Positions 1 to 11,737 of a DNA stretch of 64,000 bases are shown one piece after another. Made by a program: the position numbers and the translations under genes. The notes beneath the pieces were generated by a model. It worked only from the letters and a program-made list of their open reading frames with translations. It was not told where the DNA came from and ran no database searches. The stretch is taken from NCBI GenBank assembly GCA_019155205.2, contig JAHNZQ020000181.1, positions 2,909,456 to 2,973,455 on the forward strand, given 5' to 3'. Numbering within the stretch: position 1 is the first letter of the stretch; the number at the start of each line of letters is the position of its first letter. Source of the stretch: Gracilaria vermiculophylla (lineage: Eukaryota; Rhodophyta; Florideophyceae; Gracilariales; Gracilariaceae).

Positions 1-1
1 G

Positions 2-646
2 CTTTTAGCAGATACCAACCAGGAATCTTTGAATAATTCACCAAAGAAACGGCAAATGGTTGTTTCATCATCTTTGAAATGCTTGGAGAAAGCAGCTCGA
101 AGAAACGTTCATTCGACCAAGCAAAAGAGGAACTCAAAGTCAGAGGCCTCTGAGCGACATCCCGATCGCTCTTCAATCCGGCAATCATTGGCGATATCCG
201 TTGAACAAATCCATACAGCTCGTACGGAAGGGTACAGATTTCACGCTGATGGGGGGCAGTTTCTGAGTTCAATGCACCGAATGGCTCTTCTATGTGTTGC
301 CAATACGTCTGGAATTGCGAGAGAGAAGCTTTACGTAACATCATCCGAGTCCATCACTATCTCCGATCCAGCTGTGCTGCAAGGGACCATCCAAAATGAA
401 TCAATAAGTGCCATGATTCAGGATGTATCTTCAAAAACCGCAAGTGTTCAAGTGAAGAGCACACTGTCTACCGTGCATGGAACTACAGCTCAGGTCCTTG
501 CGACGTTTTTCGTTGCATGCAAAGGGGGTATGAAGTTACCGAAGATTTTTTTAACAGAGGGTCCGCCCCCTCTATTTGAGAGTCGAGAAGTCGAGGAATA
601 CTTTCTAGACCACTGCAGACGGGTCTCAAGTAATATGGAGGTGTGA
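2..646 (+). CDS. hotdog-like protein, 5' end outside the window
   Basis: The frame is open from the window edge, so the true start lies upstream; only a TTG at 29 and an ATG at 56 are available inside. The visible part is about 205 residues. Its first 55 residues are basic and low in complexity. The segment near residues 120-175 alternates short hydrophobic strands (TASVQVKSTLS, TTAQVLATFFVAC) and ends in GGMKLP, which recalls the last strands of hotdog-fold acyl-CoA thioesterases. That family call rests on pattern only. No catalytic residue can be named and an unrelated fold is possible. The gene ends 148 bp from the convergent DNA ligase gene. It continues the compact intronless island, and coding capacity is well supported by length and codon texture. 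Confidence 0.5.
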   Translation, partial: LLADTNQESLNNSPKKRQMVVSSSLKCLEKAARRNVHSTKQKRNSKSEASERHPDRSSIRQSLAISVEQIHTARTEGYRFHADGGQFLSSMHRMALLCVANTSGIAREKLYVTSSESITISDPAVLQGTIQNESISAMIQDVSSKTASVQVKSTLSTVHGTTAQVLATFFVACKGGMKLPKIFLTEGPPPLFESREVEEYFLDHCRRVSSNMEV

Positions 647-794
647 GATCCCAGGCAGGGTGTGCTTCGATTGCAATTTTGTTTTCTGTGATGCCCAGTC
701 ATGATTGATGTACGGTGTAATAATCATCTAAATCTAAAGAACGTGATAACAATTTCCCGCATCTCATTCGGTTCTTCCATCCTTGTCGCTTCTT

Positions 795-3461
795 TCAGTG
801 GAGAGTGAGCGCCTTCTGCTCTGTTGCTATCACTTCGAAAACCGAGAAGAATTCCTCCTCTGGAATTACTTGAATGTTTTTTCTCTGCGCCGTTGCAAGC
901 TTTTGACCTGGTTCCAATCCGTAAATGACATAATCTGTCTTATGTGTTACGGTACTCTTCACGAATCCTCCAGATTTTCGAACCCATTTCATAGCCTCTG
1001 GGCGATTGACTGTGACAAACTTTCCAGTGAATACGAAATTACGGCCCTCCACACTAGCGTTTGGCTCACTCTCCAAAGGCCTGCTGTCATCTTCATCCAC
1101 AATTCGGTTAGAATTCACCAATACCATGATAGCGTTGAGTTCATCCATTGTTCGCTGTTTTCTTAGATGTTCAAGAAGACCTTCCGCTGTTCTCTCGGCG
1201 AAGTTGGAAATTGATATAAAAGTATTAATAGCATCTTCACTTTCGGCTGTAATGATTAGCTTCTGCAGAGACCCGATCTTCTGAGCAAGAGCCCTCGCAC
1301 CCACGCGACCAACCCCAGGCAGCCCCAATCCAATCAAAAGTCTTTCAAAACTTCTAGACGATGCAGCCTCTCGAATATTCTCGTACAACTGCGAAGCGCT
1401 CTTCTGGGCGAAGCCGTCAAGATTGAGCAGATCATCGAGAGTTAATCTGAATAAGTCGGCCAAATAAACGACGACCCCAGAGTCAACAAGTTTTTCGGCG
1501 GTCTTCTTCCCCAGGCCTCTGATATCCATCGCCTCTCGACTGCAGAAATAAATCAACCTTCCTAGGGCTTGAGATATGCAATTGGCATCGTTCGTGCATC
1601 CAATGAGAGTTGCCCCCGTTCTGGGTGCCCGACCATGTTTTAGATCTGAGCCACACGACGGACATTGCGTTGGGGCTTTAACCTCCTCACGATTAGAACT
1701 GTCGGATCGCTTTTCAACCTGAAGAACTTTTGGGATGACATCGCCTCCCCGTTCTATTCGTACCATATCTCCCACTGCAACGCCCAATCTCTTAACTTCG
1801 TCGAAGTTATGGAGAGTAGCGCGAGACATTACGGCACCCCCAATTCTGACAGGCTCAAGAACGGCCACGGGAGTTATGAGCCCACCTCGTGAAACTTGCA
1901 TCACCACATCATTAAGCCTTGTAACTCTTGATTGAGCCGCAAATTTGTACGCGATTGCGCCCCTTGGTGCACGAGCCGTGTGGCCAGCCTGTTCACGAGC
2001 TCGTGAATCGTTGAACTTGTAAACAATTCCATCAATCTCCATTGGTAAGCTTTGCCTTTCTTCTTCAACTCGAACCGCGAAAGCTTCAGCCTCATCCAAG
2101 TTAGAACATGTTTTATACCTTGGCATTTCTCCAAAACCCCAAGCTGCGAGCTTCAACAGCGTTTCGGAATGACTTGCCAGGTAGATTCGCGTTTCGTCTA
2201 CGGTAGCAGAGACCTCATGATTTGCGTGTGTCGTCTCTTCATCTCTTTTACTTGTTAGACACTCATACGCAATAAACCGGAGCCGTCTTGCCTTTCCTTC
2301 CAAAGGGTTCTTGTGTTTAAGAGCCCCAGCAGCTGCATTGCGTGGATTGCTGTACGGTCTTTCAAGAGAATTGTTCACTTCTTCAAAATCAGCTTTAGTT
2401 ATGTACACTTCACCGCGAACAATAAGAAAGTCTGGAGCATCTGGGTCAGGAATAGTATCAACGACCCCTCTTCCAATAAGAGATTTTCTAACATTCTCAA
2501 TTATATCATCACCAATTCTCCCAGTTCCTCTGGTCAACGCTCGGCAAAGCTGCCGGTCCTGATACTCAAGGGATAACGCAACGCCATCGATCTTCAACTC
2601 TGCGGATATCCGAGATTGAGCCGAAAATGCCCGATTGGTAAAGGCAGTCAGGTCTGCATGTGTGTACGCATTGTCCAGAGAAAGCATCAACGCTGCATGC
2701 CGACATTGTGAGAATCGCTTTACCGTTATCGGAACCGTAGCGTAGAAAGAATCTTGCGCATCGATGTCCTCATCCTCGGCAATTTCGTTTTCGAGAGCGA
2801 GCTTCGTTGCCCGAGCAGCCGCTCCATGACCAACCGTCTGGCTGGGTGAATCATCTCGGGTTAGTTCTGGAAAACTTCTCTCAAGTTCCAGAAGATGTAG
2901 GATTAATTCATCATACTGGTCGTCAGAAATTCGGGGTTTTGGATCATCTGAGTAGTACATTTCATCACAAAGCCGTATCTCATCGATAAGTTTGTTGTAC
3001 AAGAACCTCATGTCCTGTGTAAGTCTCACGGTTTGGCCGAAAGCCATCCTCTCAGCTTTCTCTAACCACGTGGCTCGCAGTCTATCAATTATCATGTCAC
3101 ATTCTCCACCTGAAAGAAATGCAGTGTATCTGAAGAGGGCTTCGCTTGTTCCAGGTTTGCCGCCCATATATGTCGCTCGCGCTTGACGCTCCGCCTCCGT
3201 CCGTTCCACAGAACCATATGGATGAATGCCTACTCCTGTGCGACCTATATCTCCTTTTGGAACGTTGCGCTTTTTTAAGGCTTCGCGACGAGCTTTGCGT
3301 TTTTCATCGGCTCGAATCTTCCTCGCTGCTACTTTGTCAGTTCCTTCCGGATAGTGTCGAATATCAGATACTCTTCTGCTTATAGCCCGAACGGTCGACC
3401 GCACAGGTCTAATGCGACCTAAGGGAAGTATGGGGCAGATGAAGGTTGGGCGTAGCACCAT
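795..3461 (-). CDS. ligA: NAD+-dependent DNA ligase (LigA type)
   Basis: It seals 3'-OH/5'-phosphate nicks using NAD+ as the adenylate donor. I start it at the ATG at 3461 (888 residues), although the frame runs open to a TTG at 3503. Counting from the ATG, about 155 residues of basic extension precede the Ia domain (FLYNKLIDEIRLCDEMYY, then SDDQYDEL). The adenylation motif is AELKIDG with the nucleophile near Lys290, followed by TRGTGRIGDD, NPRNAAAGALK, EIDGIVYKF and AIAYKF. The OB fold has VSRGGLITPVAV and LHNFDEV. A four-cysteine zinc finger (CPSC ... C...NC), helix-hairpin-helix repeats (GLGKKTAEKL, LGLPGVGRVGA) and a C-terminal BRCT domain (FVFTGKF) complete it. An acidic insertion lies at about residues 220-240. 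Bacterial enzymes are usually near 670 residues. The leader suggests organelle import, perhaps to the plastid (inference). Eukaryotic nuclear ligases normally use ATP, so this gene is probably bacterial in origin. Confidence 0.95.
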   Translation of the reverse strand: MVLRPTFICPILPLGRIRPVRSTVRAISRRVSDIRHYPEGTDKVAARKIRADEKRKARREALKKRNVPKGDIGRTGVGIHPYGSVERTEAERQARATYMGGKPGTSEALFRYTAFLSGGECDMIIDRLRATWLEKAERMAFGQTVRLTQDMRFLYNKLIDEIRLCDEMYYSDDPKPRISDDQYDELILHLLELERSFPELTRDDSPSQTVGHGAAARATKLALENEIAEDEDIDAQDSFYATVPITVKRFSQCRHAALMLSLDNAYTHADLTAFTNRAFSAQSRISAELKIDGVALSLEYQDRQLCRALTRGTGRIGDDIIENVRKSLIGRGVVDTIPDPDAPDFLIVRGEVYITKADFEEVNNSLERPYSNPRNAAAGALKHKNPLEGKARRLRFIAYECLTSKRDEETTHANHEVSATVDETRIYLASHSETLLKLAAWGFGEMPRYKTCSNLDEAEAFAVRVEEERQSLPMEIDGIVYKFNDSRAREQAGHTARAPRGAIAYKFAAQSRVTRLNDVVMQVSRGGLITPVAVLEPVRIGGAVMSRATLHNFDEVKRLGVAVGDMVRIERGGDVIPKVLQVEKRSDSSNREEVKAPTQCPSCGSDLKHGRAPRTGATLIGCTNDANCISQALGRLIYFCSREAMDIRGLGKKTAEKLVDSGVVVYLADLFRLTLDDLLNLDGFAQKSASQLYENIREAASSRSFERLLIGLGLPGVGRVGARALAQKIGSLQKLIITAESEDAINTFISISNFAERTAEGLLEHLRKQRTMDELNAIMVLVNSNRIVDEDDSRPLESEPNASVEGRNFVFTGKFVTVNRPEAMKWVRKSGGFVKSTVTHKTDYVIYGLEPGQKLATAQRKNIQVIPEEEFFSVFEVIATEQKALTLH

Positions 3462-4058
3462 CGTAAACTGTGGAAATGGTTTGCTCGTGAAAATTCCCCT
3501 CAAAGATCGCGGGGGCCAGTTGATGGGGACAATCCGTCAGTCAAAGTCTGTCCAAGAACTAGCGGTGAACTGGCATGGTTCGCCAGACCAGTTTCTTCAG
3601 TGTTCTCAGAGCGGCGTTAGAGGGGTGAGATACTTTAGATCATTGCGTGCCGAGCACTATGCATTGCTGCGGAGATGTTTTGGATGGTTTCCTTCATCGG
3701 AGGCTATGCGTTTATAGAGGGAAATCACGAGCCCAATGTCACTCGTGAATAATGTGAGAAATTATCACAAGGTCTTGACGACTTAAGTTGTACACGTTGA
3801 TGCATGCCATGGACAAGCCCCAACCCAGATTTATTCATACAGCATGGTGCGGGGTAAGAAACGCCGTTCATGTTCGTGAAAACCACATAGCCGCAGTCGT
3901 TGACTTCGTAACCAACCGCACCCTCCCCGCTTGTGACTGCAACATCGTTGAACATTTGATTTGACTCAAAGCACCATTCCGGGGTGGCCCACGGAGTCAT
4001 ATATTATCCTTTGCAAATCCATCTGCTCTGTTACTTTCTGCATCAATTGTTTGGTATA
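3462..4058. other. divergent intergenic region between ligase and dehydratase genes
   Basis: About 600 bp separate the two divergently transcribed genes and presumably hold both promoters. Two small open frames exist (minus 3725-4000, 91 codons from an ATG; plus 3412-3717 overlapping the ligase start). Neither shows a recognisable domain, so they are not annotated as genes. Confidence 0.5.
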
Positions 4059-4703
4059 ATGGCATGGAAAAATTCGTACTTGTTAGCCTACAACTGTGTA
4101 CAACTTAGTCTGTGGAGCTTGACAGCCCTCCGACTCATTGTCTCCGCCAAAACGGCTTCAGCCTTCTTAGAAGTGTATGAAGCTACCGCACAGTTGGCGA
4201 TGACTGCTCAAACCTTGGCTTGGGCAGAAGTAGTTCATGCGAAACTGGGTCTTGGTGGGACGGTTTCCACAGCATTCGTTCAGTGTTTAGGTCGATTTGT
4301 GGTGCTTTTCTTTATTATTGACCCTATAACGCATATTCAGAATCATGTAGTCACAATTATTCTTCTAGTTTCTTGGGTTTTGGCCGACTTGGTGCGTTAT
4401 ACATTTTATATTGGTACAATTATCCACCGTGTGCCACATGCTCTACTTTGGATGAGATACTCTCTTTTCCTTGTGCTGTATCCCCTTGGCATTGCTGCAG
4501 AATGGATGATATACTATTTGACACTCTCCTATGTTGACAGTCATAAGCTCTACGCCATTTCTTTACCGAACAAGTTCAACTTTGCATTTGACTTTGGAGT
4601 GTGGAATCGTATTGTGCTACTTCTGTACATATATTTTGGGCCATTTATGTTTTTCCATATGCTACGCCAACGTAAAAAGAAACTGGTCTCTGAAACCCGG
4701 TAG
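4059..4703 (+). CDS. 3-hydroxyacyl-CoA dehydratase (PHS1/PAS2/HACD)
   Basis: This membrane enzyme removes water from 3-hydroxyacyl-CoA, the third step of very-long-chain fatty acid elongation in the ER. The start is set at the ATG at 4059 (214 residues), because MAWKNSYLLAYN matches the usual family N-terminus; an in-frame GTG at 3984 would add 25 residues. Several hydrophobic segments cover the whole chain, as expected for a six-pass protein. The family signature RYSLFLVLYPLGIAAEW near residues 143-159 contains the catalytic Tyr and Glu, known in yeast Phs1 as Tyr149 and Glu156. The C-terminus is basic (RQRKKK), which fits ER retention. The gene has no intron. Length agrees with the family (about 215-290 residues). 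Confidence 0.93.
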   Translation: MAWKNSYLLAYNCVQLSLWSLTALRLIVSAKTASAFLEVYEATAQLAMTAQTLAWAEVVHAKLGLGGTVSTAFVQCLGRFVVLFFIIDPITHIQNHVVTIILLVSWVLADLVRYTFYIGTIIHRVPHALLWMRYSLFLVLYPLGIAAEWMIYYLTLSYVDSHKLYAISLPNKFNFAFDFGVWNRIVLLLYIYFGPFMFFHMLRQRKKKLVSETR

Positions 4704-5080
4704 AATTATCACTGTATGCTGGAATGAATGTTTACCGCAAGTAAGTTTGATAATGTCGATGGGGTCATGATTCTTATGTGCCATTGCAACTAGTACAAGA
4801 GGCCCTGCATTTGAATCTTTAACCGCCAAACGTTACTTTTGCTAACTGCATAAACAATACATGACGGAATAGCATGAAAAAGAGGCGCTGAAAGATTAAC
4901 TGACATCATTCAGACCGTCACCGCGAAAAGTCTGCGTCAAGCTTTGCCCAATGCGCATTTCGAAAGAAAATATTGCATACTTGGTGTGCCGGCGGTTCAT
5001 GCACGCTTTATGGCCAGAAGAGTCTGTTGCGCGGCACGGACAAGTTCCTCTTCTGAGTTTGGCCAATATTGGACTTCACA

Positions 5081-6307
5081 ATGGCTGTTAGTACCCATAC
5101 AGAATACGCGGGATTCCACCCAAAGAATGTCATAAGTGCCGTGACACCATGTGGTCAGTTGACTATTCCGTCCATTTATTCTCCGATCTTGGAAGAATCG
5201 TCTCTCTACAATGTGAGTGTAAAGACACTCTGCTTGAATCGCCCAGAATCTCTTCATGCCTTGGACACAACCATGTGTAAAACTCTCTATTCGCGAATCC
5301 GCAGACTACGTACATCTGAAACGAAGTGCGTCATCCTCAAATCCACAACCCCGTCCCGTGCATTTTGTGCCGGTGGCGATGTGCGCAGACTGAGCTTCCT
5401 AGCGGAAAAGCACCAATACACTATGATTTCTGAGTTTTTCAGAACAGAGTATCGTCTGAACTCTTTACTAGGATGCATGCAAACCCCTGATGTTGTTTCA
5501 ATACTAGATGGTATTGTCATGGGAGGGGGTACTGGCTTATCCATGCATGGGGCATTTCGCGTTGCAACAGAGAACACGGTTTTTGCCGTGCCTGAAGTTG
5601 CAATTGGGTTTCACCCCGATGTTGGAGCTTCGCACTTTTTGTCACGTCTCAGCGCCGGTCTCGGGACCTACCTTGCTCTTACCGGAGCGCAATTACAAGG
5701 TGAACAGGTTCTACTCGCTGGCATAGCTACCCATTTTGTTCCTAGGGCATCCGTCTCTCGTCTTATGGAAGCTGTACAAGCGACTCATGTTCAGTCGAAA
5801 GAGGACATTCAGGGTCTTTTGCGAAGCTTTTCCCATATTGTTTCGCCATCGAAATGGGATAAACAGTTTCTGTCAGCTGTGGCGGAACTATTCGCCTTCC
5901 CTTCTGTCGAAACCATTATCGAGGCATTGAAGAAGACCAGTTTGAAGAGCAATAGCATACACAACAGCTTTGCATCAAATTCTTTGCGAGCAATACAAAA
6001 GCGCTGTCCGCTGTCGCTGAAAGTCACATTCGAATCGTTGAGAAGAGGATCGACCATGAGGCTTGACGACTGTCTTAAGATGGAATTCACACTGTCGAAT
6101 CGTCTTACTAGACGAGCAGATTTTGTCCAGGGCGTTCGCGCTGTACTGATCACCAAGGACAACAATGCGGAATGGTCACCGGCCCAGTTATCTGATATTT
6201 CTCACGAAGACGTCTCAAAGTGTTTTCAGCCTCTGACGGACATGGACATTTTAGAACTTGACCTGTCACATGATCTTGACGATAGGTCAAGAACCGCTCG
6301 GTTGTAA
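5081..6307 (+). CDS. 3-hydroxyisobutyryl-CoA hydrolase-like protein (crotonase superfamily)
   Basis: The family hydrolyses 3-hydroxyisobutyryl-CoA in valine breakdown. The ATG at 5081 gives 408 residues; a TTG four codons upstream is ignored. Crotonase-fold motifs are clear: SRAFCAGGDVRRL (residues about 93-104), the oxyanion-hole stretch DGIVMGGGTGLSMHG (about 143-157), FRVATENTVFAVPEVAIGF followed by HPDVGASHF, and the HIBCH-specific tail motif GVRAVLITKDNNAEWSPAQL near residue 350. The N-terminus lacks an obvious mitochondrial presequence, whereas the last three residues are ARL, a known plant PTS1 variant. A peroxisomal location like Arabidopsis CHY1 is therefore possible (inference). The preceding 380 bp hold no gene. 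An enoyl-CoA hydratase function is less likely because of the HIBCH-type C-terminal domain. Confidence 0.9.
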   Translation: MAVSTHTEYAGFHPKNVISAVTPCGQLTIPSIYSPILEESSLYNVSVKTLCLNRPESLHALDTTMCKTLYSRIRRLRTSETKCVILKSTTPSRAFCAGGDVRRLSFLAEKHQYTMISEFFRTEYRLNSLLGCMQTPDVVSILDGIVMGGGTGLSMHGAFRVATENTVFAVPEVAIGFHPDVGASHFLSRLSAGLGTYLALTGAQLQGEQVLLAGIATHFVPRASVSRLMEAVQATHVQSKEDIQGLLRSFSHIVSPSKWDKQFLSAVAELFAFPSVETIIEALKKTSLKSNSIHNSFASNSLRAIQKRCPLSLKVTFESLRRGSTMRLDDCLKMEFTLSNRLTRRADFVQGVRAVLITKDNNAEWSPAQLSDISHEDVSKCFQPLTDMDILELDLSHDLDDRSRTARL

Positions 6308-6669
6308 GAGTACAATCTACGCTTCACAACTTCTACAATCCTGGTTTGCTGTTGGACTTTCAATAGTATCGTCGGTCTTCTCGATGGAAACGCATCTCTT
6401 CGATTCTCGAATTGGCTCGGTATGGGAGAAGAAATGTTTGAGAGCGATGCAAATTGCAACTTCAAAAAGAGACAGCCGGGTGGCATAGCGGCGAAGAAAG
6501 ATTTGAACACAGTATTTGCCAAGTTCGCCGAATAGACAGCTTTGCACGGTATCTAACGTAATCGGGATACACACGAACGTAGATCTCCAGAACAAATCAT
6601 CCGCTACTTCCTGCAGCCTTTCTCCCTTTCACCCTCCATCGCGCATTTCAGCGTTCCATCTTCAGTTCC

Positions 6670-8034
6670 ATGCGGTACTTTCTCGCTTTTGTCCCTTATT
6701 TGCGTCCATTTCGCCCAAACGTCATCTCATCAGGCCCCCCCCGCACCCAGGTCAGATGGACTTGTTCCGGCAACCGCCGCCGCAAGAATGTTGGCGTTCC
6801 GAAAAACGTTCAAATCGGCGCGCCACCGCCCCAACTCACAGCGCAGCAGTCTCCCTGGGAAGATTATCTTATCCCTGAACTGACCGGTAACTCAACCCCG
6901 GGCAACCCGCACAGATACCGCCATGACAGCGAGCCGTTTGTCGTGCTCGGTGTCGAGTCGTCTTGTGATGATACCGCCGCAGCTGTTGTTCGGTCAGATG
7001 GCGCTGTGTTGGGCGAGTATCGCGTCTGCCAGGATGCTCTAACGGAAGCCTGGGGGGGTGTAGTTCCTCACGTCGCGAGAGACGCGCATGCTGCCGTGAT
7101 CGACAAAGTGATTCAAAAGGCACTCCATCACGCAAATCTGTGCGAAACCGACTTGGACGCAGTTGCGGCCACAATGGGACCCGGCTTAGAAATCTGTCTC
7201 CGCGTTGGATACCGAGCAGCTCGACAAATCGCGCAGCAGCATCATAAAGATTTTGTCGCCGTCAATCATCTTGAAGCGCATGTTCTTGTTGCGCGCCTTG
7301 CATCGCACACGCCTTTTCCGTTTCTCACTCTGCTGGTTTCGGGTGGTCATTGCCAGCTTTTGCTTGTGCGTGATGTGGCGCAATACGAGGTGCTTGGCGG
7401 TACGCTTGATGATGCTTTGGGGGAAGCCTTTGACAAAACTGCGCGACTTTTGGGACTTGAGGTGGGGTCAGGAGGGGGTCCGGCTTTGGAGCAGCTTGCT
7501 TTGAAGGGGGATGCTCGAGCAATTCCATTTCCAGTGCCCATGGCCAAACGTCATGATTGCAACTTTTCGTTTGCGGGACTCAAGACCAGTGTTCGCGTTG
7601 CCATTGACAAGCTGGGTGGGGATGATACTGTGAAGGGGAACGAAATGCTCAAGGCAGATATTGCAGCATCGTTTCAAGAGACTTGCGTGCGTCATCTTGA
7701 GCAAAGAGTGAAACGCGCTATTAAGTTATGTGCGGAAAATGACATCGGCGTGAATACATTAGTAGTTTCTGGAGGTGTTGCGGCCAATAAGGTGGTTCGA
7801 ACAAGATTGCAGCGACTTTGCGAGAGTCGGGAATGGTGTTGCGTAGTTCCTCCCATCGGTCTTTGTACAGATAATGGGGTAATGGTGGGGTGGACTGGAA
7901 TTGAACGTCTTCGGATGGGAATCGCGGATGATACGGCCAATCTGGATGTACGAGCTCGATGGCCTCTTGCTGGTCTTGGTCCACTGTCGGCGCCGTTGCC
8001 GCATGATGTGTCCACAGCGCCCGTAACTATGTAG
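6670..8034 (+). CDS. tRNA N6-adenosine threonylcarbamoyltransferase, mitochondrial/plant GCP1 (Qri7/TsaD) type
   Basis: This ASKHA-fold protein transfers threonylcarbamoyl to A37 of ANN-decoding tRNAs. The ATG at 6670 gives 454 residues. The first ~88 residues are rich in Arg, Pro and Ser with few acidic residues, like an organelle presequence. The catalytic domain starts at VLGVESSCDDTAAAVV (about 92-107). The metal-binding HxxxH is NHLEAH (His200 and His204). Other family motifs follow: LVSGGHCQLLLV, LDDALGEAFDKTARLL, NFSFAGLKTSV, VSGGVAANKVVR and LCTDNGVMVGW. The stretch MGPGLEICLRVG resembles plant mitochondrial GCP1 better than cytosolic Kae1. A mitochondrial or dual organelle location is inferred. 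It lies tail-to-tail with the reductoisomerase gene, 403 bp apart. Confidence 0.93.
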   Translation: MRYFLAFVPYLRPFRPNVISSGPPRTQVRWTCSGNRRRKNVGVPKNVQIGAPPPQLTAQQSPWEDYLIPELTGNSTPGNPHRYRHDSEPFVVLGVESSCDDTAAAVVRSDGAVLGEYRVCQDALTEAWGGVVPHVARDAHAAVIDKVIQKALHHANLCETDLDAVAATMGPGLEICLRVGYRAARQIAQQHHKDFVAVNHLEAHVLVARLASHTPFPFLTLLVSGGHCQLLLVRDVAQYEVLGGTLDDALGEAFDKTARLLGLEVGSGGGPALEQLALKGDARAIPFPVPMAKRHDCNFSFAGLKTSVRVAIDKLGGDDTVKGNEMLKADIAASFQETCVRHLEQRVKRAIKLCAENDIGVNTLVVSGGVAANKVVRTRLQRLCESREWCCVVPPIGLCTDNGVMVGWTGIERLRMGIADDTANLDVRARWPLAGLGPLSAPLPHDVSTAPVTM

Positions 8035-8437
8035 ATTCGACATGCACGACGGTTCAAAGCCGAGTATGCCGGCAATCATGCGGTGAAGTAACTATGCGTA
8101 GATATGGGCAACCTTTTTGTAGTGAACAATTGAACAAATATGTCATTGTCTTAGCAATCCCTATCACGTTCACTACATCAGATGAAATGTTCAGGTCCAC
8201 GTCTTTCTTTGAATCATTACATAAACAAAACCTACCACAGAAATATGTGCGACCTTGAGGCCTGGTCACATTTGGAAGTCCCTCCGTGTCCCAACCTTGT
8301 AGTGCCGCAGTTTTAGGGGAACGTGAACCACGTATCATAACTGGAAATCCCTTTGTCTTGAGAGGAATCGTGGCTCCGTCATGAAAATAAACACAAACTT
8401 GCCGTAAACTGTTTACTGAAAGGGACTAGGATCGAAG
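8035..8437. other. convergent 3' intergenic region
   Basis: About 400 bp lie between two convergent genes. The stretch is AT-richer than the flanking coding regions and presumably holds both 3' UTRs. No RNA gene or domain-bearing frame was recognised. Confidence 0.5.
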
Positions 8438-10615
<2,178 letters not shown>

Positions 10616-11737
10616 TCAGTCCAGATGAACGACATCAGTGGCATGCTCCAAGTTTCGACGTGCCTTTGCAGATAATGCTCTGCGACGAGATTTCATAAAG
10701 GACCAATCCGATTCCGGTAAGAGCTCCGCAAGTCCCTCTTCAACCCGTTCGCCAAACAAACGCACCATATTCCAAAAAGATCGTGGAGACACAATGGCCA
10801 TCGATAATACACGAAGTCTTTCACGTTCCTCCTGATTCTTTAAAACATCGCGAAACGCTTCAGCAAGTATCTCGCGCGGCACTTTAAACATGCCCTGTTC
10901 CTCAGTCCAAGCGCGAGCGTCAAGCGAACGATACCGCACTTTGAACGTATAACCGCCGTTGTCAATGATTTCATATCGCTTTGCAAGCCACGCTTCATAT
11001 CGACGTTCACCTTCAGCTTCCTTTTGCCGTTCACTTAAAGCGGTTTGTAGGCTGTTACGAAACGATTTACCGCATGCATCGAGTTCAATAGCGTCCTTTG
11101 ACACGGCCTTCGCAAGTTCGGCGCCAAGTTGACCACGTGCATCCTCTCCCATGAGTGCTTCCATCACCTCACCAGTATCCTTCCTCTTCGTCTTTTGCCG
11201 TTTGGAGTCTTTCAAAGTGGCTACGTTCTCCGTTACACCCAAGGTGGCAGTTTTGGAAGCCACGCGGCGTCGTTTCCTTCCGCCATGCACTTTAGCAATG
11301 GGACGAACTTCGTCGTCGTCGACATCGTCTTCACCGTCCGGCGTCCATTCATCGCCGCTGTCGATTACCTGAACTTCAGCGGCCACGTTTCGTACTCCGC
11401 AAACAGTGTCCTTCTCTCCAGATGCACGGCTCGCACCTACCCTCGGCGGAGGCTGTCCCTGAGTCGCAGTTTGTGTTCTGGAACGCCGTGTCCGTTTTGG
11501 TGGTTCCACGATCAGTGCGGCGCCAGATTTGAGCAAGGTATGAATGGCGGTATCTTTGCTTGCTTCAATGGGACGTGGTGGTGGTCCAGCGAGCAGCACG
11601 CGCTCGGGCTCCCCGATCAAGCCCGCTTCTTCTTGAACGCGAGATACAAGGTTGCCGAACGTTTCGGATGGCGAGACGTCGGTCAGAGTCACCTGCCGAC
11701 CGTCCGGGAAGCGAAATCGTAGTCTCAACAGCGACAT
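10616..11737 (-). CDS. ubiquitin-like (UBX/OTU1-like) N-terminal domain protein, function unknown
   Basis: The ATG at 11737 gives 373 residues; a TTG 18 codons upstream is less likely. Residues 1-80 (LLRLRFRFPDGRQV ... SGAALIVEPP) have the strand-helix-strand texture of a ubiquitin-like domain. They resemble the UBX-like domain at the start of OTU1/YOD1 deubiquitinases (GPPPRPI, KSGAALIVE). No OTU catalytic Cys or His motif follows. The middle (about 85-200) is polar and acidic with a basic cluster GGRKRRRVASK that could be a nuclear localisation signal. Residues about 240-373 are predicted mostly helical (MFKVPREILAEAFRDVLKNQ, SPRSFWNMVRLFGE), look conserved in character, and I cannot assign them. 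A role as a p97/Cdc48 or proteasome adaptor is only a guess. Confidence 0.75.
   Translation of the reverse strand: MSLLRLRFRFPDGRQVTLTDVSPSETFGNLVSRVQEEAGLIGEPERVLLAGPPPRPIEASKDTAIHTLLKSGAALIVEPPKRTRRSRTQTATQGQPPPRVGASRASGEKDTVCGVRNVAAEVQVIDSGDEWTPDGEDDVDDDEVRPIAKVHGGRKRRRVASKTATLGVTENVATLKDSKRQKTKRKDTGEVMEALMGEDARGQLGAELAKAVSKDAIELDACGKSFRNSLQTALSERQKEAEGERRYEAWLAKRYEIIDNGGYTFKVRYRSLDARAWTEEQGMFKVPREILAEAFRDVLKNQEERERLRVLSMAIVSPRSFWNMVRLFGERVEEGLAELLPESDWSFMKSRRRALSAKARRNLEHATDVVHLD

Noticed and set aside
3412..3717. Plus-strand 101-codon frame overlapping the ligase start
   Set aside because: Antisense shadow of the ligase leader without recognisable features.
3725..4000. Minus-strand 91-codon frame with ATG between ligase and dehydratase genes
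   Set aside because: No domain, odd composition, and it sits in the shared promoter region; chance cannot be excluded.
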